A stretch of DNA of 64,000 nucleotides. It comes from Streptomyces sp. AA1529. Lineage in GTDB: Bacteria > Actinomycetota > Actinomycetes > Streptomycetales > Streptomycetaceae. Shown here one piece after another: positions 17,718 through 25,558 of this stretch. Position 1 is the stretch's first letter; every line of letters begins with the position of its first letter. A program made the position numbers and the translations under genes. The stretch is taken from contig NZ_ALAP01000023.1 of NCBI RefSeq assembly GCF_000280905.1, positions 62,001-126,000 on the forward strand, written 5' to 3'. The notes beneath the pieces are model-generated. The model ran no database searches and was not told the DNA's origin. It saw nothing but the letters and a program-made list of their open reading frames with translations.

Positions 17718-19121
17718 ATGGGAGTTGTCGCGCGGAGAACCGCGCTGACCGCCGCCGTCCTCGGAGCTGGTTCGGCGGCACTCGCAGGCTGCGGGAGCCC
17801 GCTCGATCCACGCGGGGGCGAGGGCGGGGACGGTGCGATAGCGCTCAGCGTCGCCACAAACGCCGTCGCGGGCGGCAAGAATGCCGACGAGGCCGAGTGG
17901 ATCGAGCGCTGGGTCATACCCCGCTTCGTCGCCCAGCAGCGTGCCGAAGGCGTCGACGTACGCGTGGAGTTCCAGCCCAGCGGGGTCGACGACGAGCAGT
18001 ACAAGACCAAGCTGGCCCTCGACCTGAAGGCGCAGGCGGGGCCGGACGTGATGGCGCTGGACGGCATCTGGCTGGGCGAGTTCGCGCAGGCCGAGTACAT
18101 CAGACCGCTGCGCGAGGTGGCCGGGTCCGGCGTGACCGACTGGTCCGGCTGGCGGCAGATCAGTCCAAAGGTGCGCTCCCTCGCCCGCTTCGAGGGACAG
18201 CTGTACGGCATACCCGCGGGCACCGACGCGCGGGTCCTCTACTTCCACAAACCGCTCTTCCGCAGGGCGGGACTCCCCGCCGACTGGCAGCCCGCCAGTT
18301 GGCAGGACATCCTCGACGCGGCCCGCACGCTCAAGCGTCTCGACGGTGTCACCCCGCTCCAGATCAACGCGGGCACCGCGATGGGCGAGGCCACCACCAT
18401 GCAGGGCCTGCTCCCGCTGCTCACCGGGGCCGGCGGCCGGATCGCCGAGGGGGACCGCTGGTACGGCGACACCCCGGAGCTCCGCGCCGTGCTCGGCTTC
18501 TACCGGGACGTCTACCGGCACGGACTGGGCGACCCGCGGCTCCAGCAGGAGGCCAAGGGGCGGGACAAGTCCTTCGAGCAGTTCGCGGAGGGCAGGCTGG
18601 GCATCCTGGCCGAGGGCGACTACTTCTGGCGGGACGTGATCTCCCCCGGCACCGGAACGGCCCCCATGAAGCGGCGTGACAACGATGTCGGCTATGCCCT
18701 GGTGCCCGCCCGGGCGCGGCACGAGGGCATCGGCGGCCGGGACCACGTCAGCCTCTCCGGCGGCGCCGTGCACGTGCTCAACCCGAACACCCGCCATCCC
18801 CGGCAGGCGTTCGCGCTGCTGACCGCGCTGCACTCGGCGCGCGCGCTGCGGGCACGGCTCGGGGACGCCGCCATGATCACCGAGCGGGACGACGTGAACG
18901 ACGTGGTCCTGAAGAAGGACCCCATGCTCCGGTTCTGCGCCGAGAAGGCGCTGCCCGTCACCAGCTTCCGGCCCCCGCTCGCCGCCTACACCGCCGTCTC
19001 CCTCGCGCTCCAGGAGGCGACGGCCCGGGTGGTGGCGGGCCAGGAGCCCGACCACGTCGCACACGCCTACCGCAAGGATCTGGAGGAGGTGCTCGGTGGC
19101 AGCGACCACATCATCGGCTGA
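17718..19121 (+). CDS. Carbohydrate ABC transporter substrate-binding lipoprotein
   Basis: 467 residues. A lipoprotein signal (RRTALTAAVLGAGSAALAGC, Cys about 26) is followed by a family 1 (MalE/UgpB-like) periplasmic-type binding fold, e.g. VRVEFQPSG, KAQAGPDVMALDGIWLGEFA and LYGIPAGTDARVLYFHKPLF. It captures an oligosaccharide or glycoside at the outer membrane face and feeds the two permeases encoded next. GGAGGGG precedes the ATG. First gene of an eight-gene operon that ends in a GH38 mannosidase, so a mannoside-containing substrate is likely. Confidence 0.93.
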   Translation: MGVVARRTALTAAVLGAGSAALAGCGSPLDPRGGEGGDGAIALSVATNAVAGGKNADEAEWIERWVIPRFVAQQRAEGVDVRVEFQPSGVDDEQYKTKLALDLKAQAGPDVMALDGIWLGEFAQAEYIRPLREVAGSGVTDWSGWRQISPKVRSLARFEGQLYGIPAGTDARVLYFHKPLFRRAGLPADWQPASWQDILDAARTLKRLDGVTPLQINAGTAMGEATTMQGLLPLLTGAGGRIAEGDRWYGDTPELRAVLGFYRDVYRHGLGDPRLQQEAKGRDKSFEQFAEGRLGILAEGDYFWRDVISPGTGTAPMKRRDNDVGYALVPARARHEGIGGRDHVSLSGGAVHVLNPNTRHPRQAFALLTALHSARALRARLGDAAMITERDDVNDVVLKKDPMLRFCAEKALPVTSFRPPLAAYTAVSLALQEATARVVAGQEPDHVAHAYRKDLEEVLGGSDHIIG

Positions 19122-20121
19122 GCAGGCCGCTCCGGCGGCGGACCGCGGCCCGCACGAAGCGGGAGGACGCGAGCCGGAGCGGGACGCGGCCGGACTCGGC
19201 CGCCGCCGGGCCGCCGCCTTCGTCGCGCCGGCGCTGGTGCTGATCGCCCTGTTCCTGGTGCTGCCCGCCGTCTGGACGCTCTACCTGGGCGCCACCGACT
19301 ACCGGCTGACCGGAATCCCCGCCATCGACCCCAGCTTCGTCGGATTCGACAACATCACCAAGGCACTGGGCGACGAGAGCTTCCTGCACTCGCTCCGCCT
19401 CACCCTGCTCTTCGTCCTCGGCTCCGCCGTCATCGGCCAGGCCGGACTCGGCTTCGCGCTCGCCTGGTGGATGCGCGAGCGCAGCGGATGGCTCAGGACG
19501 ACACTCGAAGCACTGGTGATGCTCGCCTGGATCCTGCCCAGTTCGGTCGTCGCCTTCCTGTGGATCGCCTTCCTCGACCGGGACGGCGGCACTCTCAACG
19601 AACTGCTCCGCACGCCCGGCGCCGCCTGGCTGCTCGACCACCCGATGCTGTCGATCATCGTCTACAACATCTGGCGCGGCAGCGCCTTCTCGATGATGCT
19701 CTACAGCGCGGCCCTCGGGAACGTGCCCGCGTCCCACCTGGAGACCGCGCGGCTGGCGGGGGCGAGCGGATTCCAGCAACTGCGCGACGTCGTCTTCCCG
19801 CGCATCCGCGGCCACATCCTGACGAACCTGCTGCTGATCAGCCTGTGGACGTTCAACGACTTCACCCCGTTCCTCATCACGGCCGGCGGCCCCGACGGGA
19901 AGACCGAGACGCTGCCCGTGCACATCTACAAGACGGCGCTCGGCAGCGGCGAGCTGGGCTACGGTGCCGCGCTCTCCTTCCTGATGCTGCTGATCAACCT
20001 GGTGGTGGCGGTGATCTACCTGCGGCTGCTCGGCCAGAAGAACCGCAAGAAGAAGACCCGGACCGCACGCGGAGCATCCGCCGACGGCGCCCGCGGCAGC
20101 GAACTGGAGGAGTCAGCGTGA
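19096..20121 (+). CDS. Carbohydrate ABC transporter permease 1 (MalF/UgpA type)
   Basis: 341 residues. A hydrophilic lead of about 35 residues precedes six TM helices; the EAA loop is HLETARLAGASGFQQLRDVVFP, which contacts the ATPase. It starts with GTG inside the end of the binding-protein gene (26-base overlap) with GGAGG 7-8 bases upstream. It ends in a basic KKKTRTARG tail. With permease 2 it forms the channel. Confidence 0.92.
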   Translation: MAATTSSAEQAAPAADRGPHEAGGREPERDAAGLGRRRAAAFVAPALVLIALFLVLPAVWTLYLGATDYRLTGIPAIDPSFVGFDNITKALGDESFLHSLRLTLLFVLGSAVIGQAGLGFALAWWMRERSGWLRTTLEALVMLAWILPSSVVAFLWIAFLDRDGGTLNELLRTPGAAWLLDHPMLSIIVYNIWRGSAFSMMLYSAALGNVPASHLETARLAGASGFQQLRDVVFPRIRGHILTNLLLISLWTFNDFTPFLITAGGPDGKTETLPVHIYKTALGSGELGYGAALSFLMLLINLVVAVIYLRLLGQKNRKKKTRTARGASADGARGSELEESA

Positions 20122-20954
20122 GAACTCCGGCGAACCCCGCCGCCGCACTGCTGCGCGGCGTCGGCGTCTACCTCCTGGTCGCCCTCACCCTCGCGTTCTT
20201 CGCGCTGCCCATGCTGTGGCTGGCCAGCGCCCCCTTCGACAAGCACCCGGGCATCACCGTCTCGGTGCCCGACTTCACCCTCGCCAACTTCGAACGGCTC
20301 TGGAACAACCCCAACGCCGTCGACTCACTGGCCAGTTCGCTGATCCTGGCCGCCGGCAGCGCCGTACTCGTCGTGGGGCTCTCCGCGCTGGCCGCCTACG
20401 CGCTCAGCCGGGTGCGCATCCGTGGCCGGGACGGGCTGCTGTACGCGCTGCTGCTGCTGTCCTCCATCGTCACCGGCACCGCGGCGATGGTGCCGATCTT
20501 CCTGCTCGCCGCGGAACTCGACCTGGTCGACTCCTACCTCGGGGTCGTCCTCGTCCTCACCGGCGGACTGCTGCCCGCGGCGATCTTCATCCTCAAGGAC
20601 TTCATGGACACCACGCCGCGCTCCTACGAGGAGTCCGCGCGGGTCTTCGGCGCCTCTCCGCTGCGCGTCATGAAGGACATCGTCGTGCCGGTGGTCCGGC
20701 CCGGACTCGCCACGGTCGGGGTGTGGACGGTCGCCCAGGTGTGGGGCAACTTCCTCATCCCGTTCCTGCTGCTGCGCTCGCCCGACAAGTCGCCGGCCGC
20801 GGTGGTCATGTACACCTTCTACACCGAGGGCGGCCAGCCCGACCTCGCGCTGATCTCCACCTTCTCCCTGCTCTACTCGCTGCCGGTCGTGCTGATGTTC
20901 CTCTTCGTCAGCCGCCGCTACGGCTTCCGCTTCCACGGAGGGATCAAGGCCTGA
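20118..20954 (+). CDS. Carbohydrate ABC transporter permease 2 (MalG/UgpE type)
   Basis: 278 residues, GTG start overlapping the previous stop (GTGA). Six TM helices; EAA loop RSYEESARVFGASPLRVMKDIVVP. Typical MalG-family features are LPMLWLASAPFDKHPGI and an extracytoplasmic stretch before FTLANFERLW. Its stop overlaps the ATPase start (TGATG), implying coordinated synthesis of channel and motor. Confidence 0.92.
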   Translation: MRTPANPAAALLRGVGVYLLVALTLAFFALPMLWLASAPFDKHPGITVSVPDFTLANFERLWNNPNAVDSLASSLILAAGSAVLVVGLSALAAYALSRVRIRGRDGLLYALLLLSSIVTGTAAMVPIFLLAAELDLVDSYLGVVLVLTGGLLPAAIFILKDFMDTTPRSYEESARVFGASPLRVMKDIVVPVVRPGLATVGVWTVAQVWGNFLIPFLLLRSPDKSPAAVVMYTFYTEGGQPDLALISTFSLLYSLPVVLMFLFVSRRYGFRFHGGIKA

Positions 20955-22066
20955 TGGCAGACATCACTCTCGACCGGCTCGCCAAGGTCTACCCCGGTGG
21001 CGTGCGGGCCCTGCACGACCTGGACCTGACCGTCCGGGACGGCGAGTTCTTCGCCCTCCTGGGCCCTTCCGGCTGTGGCAAATCCACGCTGCTGCGCACC
21101 ATCGCGGGACTGGAGGCCGCCAGCGGCGGCACCGTCCGGATCGGCGCGCGCGACGTCACGGAGCTGCAGCCGGGCGACCGGGACATCGCCATGGTCTTCC
21201 AGGACTACGCCCTCTTCCCGCACATGACCGTCGAGGAGAACATCGGCTACCCGCTGAAGATCAAGAAGGTGGGCAGAGCGGAACGCGCCGCCAAGGCGCG
21301 GCAAACCGCCGAGGAACTCGGCCTCGGCCACCTCTCGGAGCGCCGGCCGGGCCAGCTCTCCGGCGGCCAGCAGCAGCGGGCCGCGCTCGCCCGCGCCATG
21401 GCCTGCCATCCGCAGGTCTTCCTCTTCGACGAGCCGCTGTCCAACCTGGACGCGCGGATGCGCCTGGAGGCCCGCACCTTCCTCAAGAAGCTCCAGCGGG
21501 AACTGGGCGTGACCACCGTCTTCGTCACCCACGACCAGGCCGAGGCGCTGGCCATGGCCGACCGCCTCGCGGTGATGGAGGGCGGCGAACTGCGCCAGGT
21601 GGGCACCCCCACCGAGGTCTTCCGCCGCCCCGCCAGCACCTTCGTGGCCTCGTTCATCGGATCGACCCCCATGAACCTGCTGCCGGGCCGGGTCACCGCG
21701 GAGGGGACCGTGCGGGTGGCGGGCGGCGAACTGCCGGTGCCCGACGAGGCGGCCCCGCTGGCAGCGGCGGGCGACGAGGTCGTCTACGGCATCCGCCCCG
21801 AGTACCTGAGCTGGTCCGACAGCGCGGTGGACGGTGCGGTGGGCGGCACCGTCTCGGTCGTGGAGAACCTCGGCAGCGCCCAGTTGGTCACCCTGGAGCC
21901 CGAGGACGGCAGCAGCGTGCAGGTCGTCGTCCCCGAGGAGCGCGAGCCGGCGCCCGGCGCCCCGGGCTGGGCCCTGCCGCGCGCGGACCGGGCACTGCTG
22001 TACCGGGACGGAGGCCTCCTCGGTGCCCGCGCGGAGGCCGGAACCGCGGCGGCCCCGCTGTCATGA
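20954..22066 (+). CDS. ABC transporter ATPase (MsmK/UgpC type)
   Basis: 370 residues. Walker A GPSGCGKST (about 37-45), Q-loop in VFQDYALFPHMTV, signature LSGGQQQR, Walker B VFLFDEP, D-loop SNLDAR and switch His in VFVTHDQAEAL. The C-terminal TOBE/OB regulatory domain includes VYGIRPEYL. Most Streptomyces sugar importers use a shared MsmK encoded elsewhere, so a dedicated ATPase inside the operon is noteworthy. It energises uptake through the preceding permeases. Confidence 0.94.
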   Translation: MADITLDRLAKVYPGGVRALHDLDLTVRDGEFFALLGPSGCGKSTLLRTIAGLEAASGGTVRIGARDVTELQPGDRDIAMVFQDYALFPHMTVEENIGYPLKIKKVGRAERAAKARQTAEELGLGHLSERRPGQLSGGQQQRAALARAMACHPQVFLFDEPLSNLDARMRLEARTFLKKLQRELGVTTVFVTHDQAEALAMADRLAVMEGGELRQVGTPTEVFRRPASTFVASFIGSTPMNLLPGRVTAEGTVRVAGGELPVPDEAAPLAAAGDEVVYGIRPEYLSWSDSAVDGAVGGTVSVVENLGSAQLVTLEPEDGSSVQVVVPEEREPAPGAPGWALPRADRALLYRDGGLLGARAEAGTAAAPLS

Positions 22067-23280
22067 CCGTACGCGAACAGATCCGGCACGGCACCTGGAC
22101 GATGGAGCAGCGCGCCCAGGAGGTCCTCCGCACGGTCCCGGTCGAGGTCCCCGGCGGTACCGGCGCCCTCACCGCGGCCCTCTCCTACCCGCGCGCCGCG
22201 GGCGTGCTCGACCTGGGACTCCTGGGCCCGCACGGGGAGTTCCGCGGCTGGTCCGGCGGCGCCCGGGACACCTTCACCGTCACCGAGGAGTGGGCCACCC
22301 CCGGCTATCTGCCCGGCCCGCTGGAACCCGGGACCTGGCACGTACTGCTGCGGCTGCACCGCATCCCGCCCCAGGGCCTGCCCTGGACGGTGCGGGCCCG
22401 GCTCGGCACCCGGGCGCCCGCGGCGCCGCCGGCCACCACCCCGCCCCCGCACCCCGCGGCGGACCGGCGTCCGCGGCGCGGCGTCCCCCGGCTGGACGGC
22501 GCGGAGTGGCTGGCCGGTGATCTGCACGCGCACACGGTGCACAGCGACGGCTCCCTCACCCCGGACGAGTTGGCCCGCGCCGCGGCCGCCGAGGGCCTGG
22601 ACTTCCTCGCCGTCACCGACCACAACACCGTCAGCCACCACCCCCGGCTGCCGGCCGTCGCCCGCCGGCAGGGCATCCGGCTGCTGCCCGGCCAGGAGGT
22701 CACCACCGACCTCGGGCACGCCAACGTCTTCGGCGACACCGGGTGGATCGACTTCCGCCGCCCCGCCGGGGAGTGGCTGGAGCAGGCCGAGACCGCGGGC
22801 GGCGTCCTGTCCGTCAACCACCCGCTGGCCGACGACTGCGGCTGGGAACTCCCCTTCGCCGCACGGCGGCCCCGGCACGCCGAACTCTGGCACCACACCT
22901 GGACCGACCGACGGCACTCGGCACCCCTCGCCTGGGCGCGGGCCTGGCGCGAGGAGGTCGTCCCGCTCGGCGGCAGCGACTTCCACCGACCCGAGCAGGG
23001 CCGCCCCCTCGGTGCGCCGACCACCTGGGTGCTGTGCCCGAACGGCGACGTCCTGGCCGGTCTCGCGGCGGGCCGCACAGCCGTCTCGGCCGGTCCCGGT
23101 GCCGCCGTGCTGCTGCGGTACGGGGACGAACTGCTCGCCCTCGACGCCGACGGCACCGTACTGGTGCGGCCCGACGGGCGGCGCACCGTGGTGCGCGGCG
23201 ACACCGTCCGGCTGCCGGCCGCCGAGGGGCTCCACCGGCTGGAGACGCACACCTGCGAGGTGGTGGCCCTGTGCACCTGA
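22063..23280 (+). CDS. PHP-domain metallohydrolase (CehA/McbA-like)
   Basis: 405 residues. A beta-rich N-terminal domain (about 1-140) precedes a PHP catalytic domain with metal-binding GDLHAHTVHSDGSLT (about 150), VTDHNTVS, GHANVFGDTG, SVNHPLADD and GGSDFHRPE. PHP enzymes of this group are phosphoesterases or carbamate/ester hydrolases with two or three metals. ATGA overlap with the ATPase gene. No signal peptide, so it should act on the imported compound. The actual bond cleaved is unknown. Confidence 0.88.
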   Translation: MTVREQIRHGTWTMEQRAQEVLRTVPVEVPGGTGALTAALSYPRAAGVLDLGLLGPHGEFRGWSGGARDTFTVTEEWATPGYLPGPLEPGTWHVLLRLHRIPPQGLPWTVRARLGTRAPAAPPATTPPPHPAADRRPRRGVPRLDGAEWLAGDLHAHTVHSDGSLTPDELARAAAAEGLDFLAVTDHNTVSHHPRLPAVARRQGIRLLPGQEVTTDLGHANVFGDTGWIDFRRPAGEWLEQAETAGGVLSVNHPLADDCGWELPFAARRPRHAELWHHTWTDRRHSAPLAWARAWREEVVPLGGSDFHRPEQGRPLGAPTTWVLCPNGDVLAGLAAGRTAVSAGPGAAVLLRYGDELLALDADGTVLVRPDGRRTVVRGDTVRLPAAEGLHRLETHTCEVVALCT

Positions 23281-23318
23281 ACCGTCCGGGCGTTCACCCG
23301 GCGCGACGAAAGGGATCC

Positions 23319-24377
23319 ATGCGCGTCCGCATCGCCAACGCCCCCGTCTCGTACGGGATATACCGTCCCGACCACCCGCTCCCGCCGGACCGTCTGCTGG
23401 CCGCCTTCCGCGACCACGGCTACCGGGGTACCGACAGCGGCCCGCTCGGCTACCTCGGCGAGGGGGAGGCGCTGGCCGGCCGCCTCGCCCGGCACGGCCT
23501 CTCCCTCGCGGGCGGCTGGGCCGATCTGCGCTACGGCGCGGAGCCCGCCGCGTTCGCCGCCGACCTGCGCGCCCTCGACCGGGCGCTGGACGCCTTCACC
23601 GCCGTCCCGGTCGACGACGCGCTCTTCGCGCCGCGCCCCACCCTGGCCTGCCCCGCCGACCCGGAGCGCTTCGCGGCCCCGGGCGTGCCCTACGGCCCGG
23701 ACCGGCTGCCCGCGGACGGTCCGGACGGTCCGGGCCGTCCGGACCAGGAGTGGGAGGGCTTCGCCGCGGATGTGCAGCGGGCCGCTGACCGGTGCCGGGA
23801 GCGCGGACTGGAGCCCGTCTTCCACCCGCACCTGGGCACCGCGGTGGAAACCCCCGCGGAGACACGCCTGCTGCTCTCCCGCACCGATGTCTCGCTGTGC
23901 CTGGACACCGGGCACTGGTGGCTGGCCGGCGGCGATCCGGTGGCGGCGGTGGCCGAGTTCGGGCCCCGGATCCGCCAGGTGCACCTCAAGGACGCGGACC
24001 GTGCCGTGCACGAACGGGTCCGCCGCGCCGGCGGGGACCTGTGGGCGGTGGTCGCCGCCGGCGGGTTCCCCGCACTCGGCGAGGGCGACATCGACCTCCC
24101 CGCCGTCCTGGCGGCGCTGCGCGCGGCGGACTACGGCGGCTGGCTGGTCGTCGAGCAGGACGCCCCTCCTACGGACCGGAACCGGAACCAGGACCGGAAC
24201 CAGGACCGGGACCGGAGTGCGGACCACGACCGGGGCCGGGAAGCGGACCAGGGCGCCCTCGCCGCGCAGCAGAAGGCGAACAGCGCACTGCTCCGCAGCC
24301 TGCTGCGCGATCCGCCGCCCGGGGGACCGCACCGGACACCGCCCGAACCGCTCCGTCAGGAAAGGCCGCACCCATGA
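23319..24377 (+). CDS. Sugar phosphate isomerase/epimerase-like TIM-barrel protein
   Basis: 352 residues of an AP-endonuclease-2-type TIM barrel related to inosose dehydratase IolE. Metal-binding candidates are in VFHPHLGTAVET, LCLDTGHWWLAGG (Asp/His) and QVHLKDAD; GWLVVEQDAPP ends the barrel. A strongly charged low-complexity insert follows (about 283-307), encoded by a 12-base tandem repeat around 24175-24215. GAAAGGGATCC precedes the ATG. Its neighbour is a Gfo/Idh oxidoreductase, the usual partner in oxidation-isomerisation of sugars. Confidence 0.85.
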   Translation: MRVRIANAPVSYGIYRPDHPLPPDRLLAAFRDHGYRGTDSGPLGYLGEGEALAGRLARHGLSLAGGWADLRYGAEPAAFAADLRALDRALDAFTAVPVDDALFAPRPTLACPADPERFAAPGVPYGPDRLPADGPDGPGRPDQEWEGFAADVQRAADRCRERGLEPVFHPHLGTAVETPAETRLLLSRTDVSLCLDTGHWWLAGGDPVAAVAEFGPRIRQVHLKDADRAVHERVRRAGGDLWAVVAAGGFPALGEGDIDLPAVLAALRAADYGGWLVVEQDAPPTDRNRNQDRNQDRDRSADHDRGREADQGALAAQQKANSALLRSLLRDPPPGGPHRTPPEPLRQERPHP

Positions 24378-25558
24378 CCCCCGCCACCGCCACGCCCGCC
24401 GGCCGGCCACTGCGCATCGCCGTCGCCGGGCTCGGGGCCATCGCACGCACCGCACATCTGCCGCTGCTGGAACGGCGCCGCGAACTGTTCGAGATCACCG
24501 CGCTGTGCGACCTGTCCCCGAGCGCCCTCGCGGAGCTCGGGGACAGGTACGGCGTACCGCCCGGGCACCGGCACACGAGCACCGAGGCACTGCTGGCCGA
24601 CGGCGGATTCGACGCCGTCGTGCTGCTGACCTCCGGCTCGCACGGTCCGGCCGCCGAGGCCGCGCTGCGCGCCGGGCACGCCGTCCTGTGCGAGAAGCCG
24701 CTCGCCTTCACCCGGGCCGAGGCGGCCCGGATCGCCGACGCCGAACGCGCCCAGCAGCGCGGCCCGCGGCTGATGGTCGGCTACATGAAGCAGTACGACC
24801 CGGCCGCCCGCAGGCTGGCGGCGCTGCTCGCGGAGGCCGGCGGGCCCTCCCGCGTCCGGTCCGCCGAGGTGTGCGTCCTGCACCCCACCGGACCCGACCA
24901 GCTCGCCTTCGCCCGGCTGCCCGCGCCCGGCGGCGACGCGGACCCGGCGGAACTGGCCGCGCTCACCGCCCGGGACGACGCGCTCACCGATACGGCGCTC
25001 GGCAGCGCCGCCACCCCGGAAATGCGCTCGCTCTACCACATCGTCATCGGCTCCATCAGCCACGACCTGTCGTTGCTGCGGACCGCGGCCGGCGCCCCCG
25101 AGACCGTCGACCTGGCCGCCATGTGGGGCGCCTCCGCCGAGGGCCCCGGCTCCGTCGAACTGTCGGGGCGGCTGCCCGGCGGCGCCCGCTACGCGATCCG
25201 CTGGCACTTCCTGCCCGGGCACGCCGCCTACCGGGAGACCTTCACCGTCCACCACGAGAGCGGCACCCTGGAACTGGCCTTCCCCTCGCCGTATCTGATG
25301 AACGCGCCGACCGTGCTGACCGAGACCTCCACCGCCCCCGGGGAGGGGCCGCACACCGAGCGGCGCGCCGAACACCGCTCGGTGACCGAGGCGTTCGAGG
25401 AGGAGCTGGCCGCCTTCCACACGATGGTCACCGAGGGCACCCCGCCGCGTACCGGGACCGAGGGCGCGCTGGCCGACCTGACCACCGCGCAGCGCGCCGT
25501 CGCGGCGTACGCGGCCCACCACCGGCTCCCCTGCGACGGAGAGGCAGCAACCGCATGA
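24374..25558 (+). CDS. Gfo/Idh/MocA-family NAD(P)-dependent oxidoreductase
   Basis: 394 residues. The Rossmann start IAVAGLGAIARTAHLPLL (about 14-31) and CEKPLAFTRAEA (the EKP motif whose Lys is catalytic, about 113-124) define the family; the C-terminal half carries the substrate domain with YHIVIGSISHDLSLLR. Members oxidise hydroxyls of sugars, inositols or glycosides. It overlaps both neighbours by ATGA, so it is made together with the TIM-barrel protein and the mannosidase. Confidence 0.9.
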   Translation: MTPATATPAGRPLRIAVAGLGAIARTAHLPLLERRRELFEITALCDLSPSALAELGDRYGVPPGHRHTSTEALLADGGFDAVVLLTSGSHGPAAEAALRAGHAVLCEKPLAFTRAEAARIADAERAQQRGPRLMVGYMKQYDPAARRLAALLAEAGGPSRVRSAEVCVLHPTGPDQLAFARLPAPGGDADPAELAALTARDDALTDTALGSAATPEMRSLYHIVIGSISHDLSLLRTAAGAPETVDLAAMWGASAEGPGSVELSGRLPGGARYAIRWHFLPGHAAYRETFTVHHESGTLELAFPSPYLMNAPTVLTETSTAPGEGPHTERRAEHRSVTEAFEEELAAFHTMVTEGTPPRTGTEGALADLTTAQRAVAAYAAHHRLPCDGEAATA

